The notes beneath the pieces were generated by a model. That model was given only the letters and a program-made list of their open reading frames with translations. It had not been told where the DNA came from and made no database searches. A stretch of DNA of 10,559 bases from CAZVRZ01 sp964629965. GTDB taxonomy: Bacteria; Chloroflexota; Anaerolineae; Anaerolineales; UBA4823. The DNA is taken from contig CAZVRZ010000169.1 in assembly GCA_964629965.1 (NCBI GenBank), positions 1-10,559 of the forward strand. Direction: 5' to 3'. Positions 6,390-10,559 of this stretch are shown piece by piece; position 1 is the stretch's first letter; each line of letters starts with the position of its first letter. Both the position numbers and the translations under genes were made by a program.

Positions 6390-7682
6390 ATGAAGATTAC
6401 TGTGATCGGCGGCGGCTCTACTTATACACCCGAATTGGTGACTGGCTTCCTAGCTTGCGTAGATACCCTGCCCCTCAAGGAATTATGGCTGATGGATATC
6501 GAGCCTCAAAGGCTGGAGATAGTCGGCGGATTCGCCCAACGAATTGTGGCGGCAAAAGGTTCGCCTTTTTCTGTCCATTTGACGACAGATCGAATACAGG
6601 CAATACGCGATGCGTCGTATGTGATCACTCAATTGCGGGTTGGTATGATGCCCGCCCGCCGCAGCGATGAATACCTGGGACTACGACACAACCTAATCGG
6701 TCAAGAAACAACAGGGGTTGGTGGGATGGCAAAAGCTTTACGCACCATCCCGATCATTCTCGATATTGCTCGCGATATGGCGCAATACGCTCCAGGAGCT
6801 TTGTTGGCTAATTTCACTAATCCAGCCAGCCTGGTCACTGAGGCTCTCAGCCGCTACGCACCCGAGGTCCCCAGCGTTGGCGTTTGCAATGTGGGCATTA
6901 CCACAAAGATGAACATGCTAAAAAGCGTTGAAAAACTCTTGGGCGAAGCCATCGCACCCGACCGGGCAGCGCTCAATACCCTGGGATTGAATCACCTGAC
7001 CTGGCATCGTGGTTTTACTGTAGATGGTGAAGAAATGTGGCCGCGATTATTTGAATCCTACCTGCAAAAACTGCGCCAGGATCCTGAGCCCGAATGGGAT
7101 GTGCATACTATCGAGACGCTGGGAATGATCCCCAACTATTACCTTTCGTATTTTTATTACACCGATCATAAGTTGGAAGAACAAAGGAAATGGCCTCCTT
7201 CGCGAGCCGAGCAAGTGATGGAAATCGAAAAGGAATTACTGCAACAATACGCGGACCCCGGCCTGCATGAGCCGCCGGCCGACCTTATGAAGCGCGGCGG
7301 AGCTTATTATTCAACCCTGGCTACCCAATTGGTCAATGCCCATCATAATGACAGCGGCCAGGTACATATCGTCAACGTTCCCCATCAAGGTGCGGCGCCT
7401 GGTTGGCCGAATGACTGGGTTGTTGAGCTGCCTTGTAGAGTGGATGCGCAGGGTATCCACCCCTTGCCTGCTGCGCCCCTATCCCTGGCTTGTTCAGGGT
7501 TGGTATCGCAGGTGAAATCTTACGAATTGCTGACCGTTGAAGCGGCTGTGCATGGCGACCGGCAAGCCGCATACCAGGCTATGTTAGCGCACCCGCTTGG
7601 ACCGGCAGCAGATAAAGTTCAGACGGTTCTAGAAGATTTACTGGAAACCAATCGGGATTATTTACGGCAATTCTGGAAATGA
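6390..7682 (+). CDS. Family 4 glycoside hydrolase, 6-phospho-beta-glucosidase group
   Basis: Cytoplasmic hydrolase using NAD and a divalent metal in a redox-assisted elimination mechanism on 6-phospho-glycosides. The product is 430 residues, a normal size. Visible motifs are the N-terminal Rossmann loop VIGGGSTYTPEL (G7-G9), the acidic LMDIE end of the second strand, the RVGMMPARRSDE and IGQETTGVGGMAKALRT blocks typical of the 6-phospho-beta-glucosidase branch (BglT, LicH, ChbF), NFTNP (141-145), metal-ligand C166 in VCNVGI, H202 in GLNHLTWH, and the YYLSYFYY block. Usual family members read CNVPI rather than CNVGI. I chose ATG 6390 because family proteins begin MKIT/MKIV and GGAAAAG lies eight bases upstream. 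ATG 6369 is in frame and overlaps the previous stop (ATGA), adding seven residues. The sugar is not decided by sequence; the ChbF branch acts on chitobiose-6-phosphate derivatives. It is followed 39 bases later by a sugar kinase. Confidence 0.9.
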   Translation: MKITVIGGGSTYTPELVTGFLACVDTLPLKELWLMDIEPQRLEIVGGFAQRIVAAKGSPFSVHLTTDRIQAIRDASYVITQLRVGMMPARRSDEYLGLRHNLIGQETTGVGGMAKALRTIPIILDIARDMAQYAPGALLANFTNPASLVTEALSRYAPEVPSVGVCNVGITTKMNMLKSVEKLLGEAIAPDRAALNTLGLNHLTWHRGFTVDGEEMWPRLFESYLQKLRQDPEPEWDVHTIETLGMIPNYYLSYFYYTDHKLEEQRKWPPSRAEQVMEIEKELLQQYADPGLHEPPADLMKRGGAYYSTLATQLVNAHHNDSGQVHIVNVPHQGAAPGWPNDWVVELPCRVDAQGIHPLPAAPLSLACSGLVSQVKSYELLTVEAAVHGDRQAAYQAMLAHPLGPAADKVQTVLEDLLETNRDYLRQFWK

Positions 7683-7721
7683 GGCGACCGTCAGGAAAGC
7701 ACAGGAAAGAGTAAAAACGCG

Positions 7722-8711
7722 ATGAGAAAAAAGCGAAAGAATTGCTTTCTGGGAGTTGACATAGGTGCTTCGAAAAGCCATGCTCTGATTGCCGATGAAA
7801 ATGGCAAGGCAATTGGTTTCGGCAAAGGTGGTCCGGGAAACCACGAAGTGGTGGGATATAACGGCTTGAGCGCAGTCCTTGAACAAATCACTCAAGATGC
7901 CTTGGCTATGGCCAACATCGAAAAGGAACAGGTTGCAGGCGCAGGCTTTGGGGTTGCAGGATACGATTGGCCAGGAGAACGCCAGGATACCCTGCAGGCA
8001 ATCGGCACCTTGGGTCTACAATCGCCGGTAGAGGCGGTCAACGATACCATCATTGGCTTGTTGGCTGGGACCAGCGCGGGATGGGGAGTCGCTACGGTCG
8101 CAGGAACAGGAACAAACTGTTGGGGCTGGGATTTAAAGCGCAATACGGGGCGTGTCACGGGCATGGGTTGGTTGTTTGGCGAAGTGGGAGGCGGGGGCGA
8201 TGTGGTGGCTGCCGCAGTTCGCGCGATCGCATACGAATGGGCCGGAAGAGGACCTCAAACAGCGCTCACGACAGTCTTTTTGAAGCACACCGGTGCCCAT
8301 GACACGCTCGATTTCCTGGAAGGATTGACCCTGGGTCGCATCCATCTGGGCGCCAGGATGGCGCCGCTGGTTTTCGAAGTAGCGCGCCAGGGTGACCAGG
8401 CTGCTATTGAAGCCATCCGCTGGGTAGGACAGCAGCTAGGCGAGATGACGGTGGGCGTAATCCACCAGTTAAAATTCGAAGATCTATCATTCGAGATCGT
8501 AATGGTTGGCAGCTTGTATGATGGCGGGCCGCTCATCATCGATCCGATGAAAGAAACCGTCCTGAAAACTGCACCCAAAGCTAAACTGGTTAGGTTGGGG
8601 GCGCCGCCGGTTGTGGGAGGCGTTCTGCTGGGTATAGAACAGGCAGGCTTACCGGCGTCAAGTTACCGCCAGGCGCTGATCGAATCAACAAAAGAGATTC
8701 TTGGAAAGTAA
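7722..8711 (+). CDS. BadF/BadG/BcrA/BcrD-family sugar kinase, N-acetylglucosamine-kinase-like
   Basis: ATP-dependent cytoplasmic kinase of the ASKHA fold. The product is 329 residues, close to eukaryotic-type N-acetylglucosamine kinase. Motifs in order: phosphate-1 GVDIGASKSH (11-20, D13), GAGFGVAGYDWPGE (about 74-87), the catalytic Asp in AVNDT (D108, at the place of the catalytic Asp of human NAGK), phosphate-2 AGTGTNCWGW (127-136), then GMGWLFGEVGGGG where classical members have GWG-LGDEGS, and the adenosine region with GAPPVVGGVLLG near the C-terminus. Characterised members include NAGK and the clostridial MurK, which acts on GlcNAc and MurNAc. Substrate here is unknown; pairing with a family 4 glycosidase suggests an amino sugar or beta-glucoside. 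Start: AGGAAAGAG lies ten bases before ATG. It is the last gene of the operon; the stop is 13 bases from the convergent polyprenyl synthase stop, with no obvious hairpin. Confidence 0.87.
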   Translation: MRKKRKNCFLGVDIGASKSHALIADENGKAIGFGKGGPGNHEVVGYNGLSAVLEQITQDALAMANIEKEQVAGAGFGVAGYDWPGERQDTLQAIGTLGLQSPVEAVNDTIIGLLAGTSAGWGVATVAGTGTNCWGWDLKRNTGRVTGMGWLFGEVGGGGDVVAAAVRAIAYEWAGRGPQTALTTVFLKHTGAHDTLDFLEGLTLGRIHLGARMAPLVFEVARQGDQAAIEAIRWVGQQLGEMTVGVIHQLKFEDLSFEIVMVGSLYDGGPLIIDPMKETVLKTAPKAKLVRLGAPPVVGGVLLGIEQAGLPASSYRQALIESTKEILGK

Positions 8712-8724
8712 ACCTTGAGCGTCC

Positions 8725-9705
8725 TTAAAATTGCCTGTCAACAATATAATGCGCCAGCTCCAACAAGCCTTGTTTTTCGGGGCAATCGGAGAATGATGAT
8801 AATTGCTGCGAGGCATGCGCCACGAAATTCTGAGCATCATCCAGCGCACTTTGGATAGCTCCACTCTGGCGAATCGACACCAACAAACGCTCCAGGGAGG
8901 ATTCATCTATTTTATTAGCTTTGACGATTCGTTCCAAATCGGGATCATTTGGAAAACTCTGGTAGTAATACATAGCGGGTAAAGTGAAGATACCCTGTCT
9001 TAAATCGTTGGCGACCGGTTTACCGATGGAGACCTGGTCGCCGGTATAATCCAAAATATCGTCTACGATCTGAAAAGCCATACCGATCCCACGGCCGAAA
9101 TTACGCAAGCGGCCCAGAATGGCTTCATCCTCTGTTACCAGCATAGCAGCCGAACCGGTAGCCGCCTCGAACAAAGAAGCCGTCTTGGAATAAATCCGCC
9201 GCTCGTAATCGTCCCGCGAGCTAATACCTCGCCTGCCAAATAGCTGAGTAACTTCTCCATTGACGATAATAGCCAGGGTTTCAGAAAAGAGCAGCATAGC
9301 CGGGATCGAACATGTTTCGGCAGCCAATTTGGCAGCCCGGGCAAATAAATAATCACCTGTCAGGACGGTTGCTGCAGGCGACCAGCGGGTATTAATGGTG
9401 GGTTCGCCGCGCCGGATCAATGCTCCATCGATCAAATCATCGTGCACCAGAGTTGCAGTGTGTAACAGCTCAATAGCAGCCGCCAATGTAACCAGCCGGT
9501 CTGGATCAGCCTGTAATAAAATCCCACACAGCAACGTTAGCGCAGCGCGAATACGCTTACCCCCAGAAGAGAGCAGGTGGTAAAGAGCCGCTCTCAAGTC
9601 GGGATGGTGATCATTAGCCTGTGAGCGCATGCGCTCCTCAACTTGGGGAATATATTCTTGAATTAGATCGTAAAAAGAAGCCTTGATCAAACGCTTTCTC
9701 TCCAC
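8725..9705 (-). CDS. Long-chain polyprenyl diphosphate synthase
   Basis: Trans-prenyltransferase that condenses isopentenyl diphosphate units onto an allylic primer, at the cytoplasmic membrane face. Visible motifs: GGKRIR (48-53), first aspartate-rich motif HDDLID (D89, D90, D93), RRGEPTIN (98-105), the K174-T175 pair, second aspartate-rich motif VDDILD (D215, D216, D219) and GKPVANDLRQG. The fifth residue before the first motif is Ala (A84), not an aromatic, which in this family permits long products (heptaprenyl to decaprenyl, as for menaquinone or ubiquinone side chains). Size, 326 residues, is normal. The open frame begins at GTG 9705, which has no Shine-Dalgarno and overlaps the TatD gene by 19 bases. 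A TTG at 9690, with GGAG upstream and a TTGA overlap with the TatD stop, is an equally good start and would give 321 residues. Likely cotranscribed with the TatD gene. Confidence 0.93.
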   Translation of the reverse strand: MERKRLIKASFYDLIQEYIPQVEERMRSQANDHHPDLRAALYHLLSSGGKRIRAALTLLCGILLQADPDRLVTLAAAIELLHTATLVHDDLIDGALIRRGEPTINTRWSPAATVLTGDYLFARAAKLAAETCSIPAMLLFSETLAIIVNGEVTQLFGRRGISSRDDYERRIYSKTASLFEAATGSAAMLVTEDEAILGRLRNFGRGIGMAFQIVDDILDYTGDQVSIGKPVANDLRQGIFTLPAMYYYQSFPNDPDLERIVKANKIDESSLERLLVSIRQSGAIQSALDDAQNFVAHASQQLSSFSDCPEKQGLLELAHYIVDRQF

Positions 9706-10550
9706 ATAAATAAACGATCGGCGTTCGCGGTTGCCTGCGCCGTCACTTTCTCAAGGGGCTGCCCACGCAGATCGGCAATCTTCTGCGCTACCTGAAGAAC
9801 ATACGCTGGTTCATTTCGCCGGCCGCGGTAGGGCTGCGGTGTCAAGAAAGGGGCATCTGTTTCAAGCAAGAGTCGGTCCAGCGGAAGTGTAGACACCACC
9901 GACTGCAGCTGCATTGCCTTCGGGAAGGTAACCGGGCCAGTGATGCCAATCGAAAAGTTCATGTCGATCGCCTGCTGCGCTTCAACTTCAGTGCCAGAAA
10001 ACGAATGCAGAACCCCGGGATGGTGGATTAATGAACTGCCAGATGAGCGCAGTTCTTCCACCCACCCAGACAATACCGTCAACATTTCCCGCATTGAATC
10101 GCGGCTATGAATGATCACCGGCAACTCCACCTCAGCAGCCAATGCTAGCTGCTCTTGAAAAACACGAGACTGCCAATCTTTTGGCGCCCGGTCGCGATAA
10201 TAGTCTAAACCAATCTCTCCAATGGCAACTACTTTCGGGTGAGCAGCCAGGTTGTATAACATTTGCCGGGTATCTTCTTTCCAGGTCAATGAATCGTTGG
10301 GGTGTATACCCACTGCCGCATAAATTTCTGGGTACAATTCTGCTAATTGTAACCCGTTTTGGCTGGAACTCAAATCAATGCCTGGGATAAGCATACGCAG
10401 CACCCCTGCACGCCGCGCCCTTTCGATCACCTCTGCGCGGTCAGGATCGAAGGCATTAAAATCTAAGTGGCAGTGTGTATCAGTCAGCTCAATTGGCAAA
10501 TTGTCGCGATCATCATGATCTCGGCGCTCGCCCGGATCAGGTTCAGTCAA
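9687..10550 (-). CDS. TatD-family metal-dependent hydrolase (DNase), 5' end uncertain
   Basis: TIM-barrel metallohydrolase of the TatD/YcfH group; members have 3'-5' exonuclease activity and are cytoplasmic. Despite the name it is not a Tat export component. Motifs, numbered from TTG 10550: DTHCHLD (H26, H28), GIHPND (81-86), GEIGLDYY (E112), IIHSRD (H148), HSFSGT (H182) and LETDAPFLTP (D232). All expected metal ligands are present. From the DTHCHLD block to the end the length is normal for the family, but about 22 residues of highly charged sequence (Asp, Arg, Glu) precede it. There is no in-frame ATG or GTG in that part, and the frame remains open to the window edge. The true start may therefore be the TTG at 10550, a TTG nearer the DTHCHLD block, or a codon beyond the window. 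The gene overlaps the downstream polyprenyl synthase. Confidence 0.92.
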   Translation of the reverse strand: MTEPDPGERRDHDDRDNLPIELTDTHCHLDFNAFDPDRAEVIERARRAGVLRMLIPGIDLSSSQNGLQLAELYPEIYAAVGIHPNDSLTWKEDTRQMLYNLAAHPKVVAIGEIGLDYYRDRAPKDWQSRVFQEQLALAAEVELPVIIHSRDSMREMLTVLSGWVEELRSSGSSLIHHPGVLHSFSGTEVEAQQAIDMNFSIGITGPVTFPKAMQLQSVVSTLPLDRLLLETDAPFLTPQPYRGRRNEPAYVLQVAQKIADLRGQPLEKVTAQATANADRLFMWRESV

Positions 10551-10559
10551 TGCAACACC

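Noticed and set aside
7579..7895. Overlapping minus-strand frames of 66-77 codons spanning the glycosidase-kinase junction.
   Set aside because: They overlap both motif-bearing genes, and none has a plausible protein pattern or ribosome binding site.
8712..8724. Searched for a terminator between the convergent kinase and polyprenyl synthase stops.
   Set aside because: The 13-base gap is too short and no stable hairpin is visible around it.
9687..10550. Idea that the TatD-family gene and tatA in the same window form a Tat export locus.
   Set aside because: They are 7 kb apart on opposite strands, and TatD-family hydrolases are not components of the export machine.

Overview
The window looks like a chromosomal segment of a bacterium with roughly 50% G+C. 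The probable source is a member of the Chloroflexota, class Anaerolineae. This is an inference from gene content and protein style: a very long REC/PAS/GAF/HD-GYP regulator, a PTS-less pairing of a family 4 glycosidase with a BadF-type sugar kinase, and the form of the HD-GYP motifs. No rRNA, tRNA, CRISPR array, insertion sequence or phage gene was seen, and coding density is high.

Layout from left to right. (1) A small unknown four-helix membrane protein (132-590, +) with its own strong promoter and a perfect Shine-Dalgarno. (2) Convergent to it, ettA (615-2285, -), the ABC-F translation factor that gates ribosomes according to energy state. (3) A 155-bp divergent spacer carrying -10 boxes in both directions and a 23-bp inverted repeat between them. 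(4) tatA (2441-2626, +), a stand-alone twin-arginine translocase pore subunit, closed by a clear hairpin terminator. (5) A three-gene + strand operon from 2767 to 8711, starting from a textbook sigma-70 promoter: a 1201-residue response regulator with PAS and GAF sensors and a C-terminal HD-GYP domain, a family 4 glycoside hydrolase (6-phospho-beta-glucosidase group), and a BadF/N-acetylglucosamine-kinase-like sugar kinase. (6) Convergent to this, a minus-strand pair that is read from the right edge: a TatD-family metallohydrolase followed by a long-chain polyprenyl diphosphate synthase. The two overlap and are probably translationally coupled.

How they work together. The only clear functional module is the operon at 2767-8711. 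A cytoplasmic phospho-regulator predicted to bind or degrade cyclic di-GMP is cotranscribed with an NAD/metal-dependent phospho-glycosidase and an ATP-dependent sugar kinase. The kinase could replace the PTS in making the phosphorylated substrate or could phosphorylate the released sugar. The HD-GYP domain has Ser where the first metal-ligand His is expected, so it may be a binding or altered enzyme rather than a normal phosphodiesterase. The other genes are housekeeping: translation (EttA), protein export (TatA), nuclease/hydrolase (TatD), and quinone or lipid-carrier side chains (polyprenyl synthase). I did not find a clear novel defence or mobile system. The most interesting items are the altered HD-GYP site, its coupling to the sugar genes, and the unknown membrane protein.
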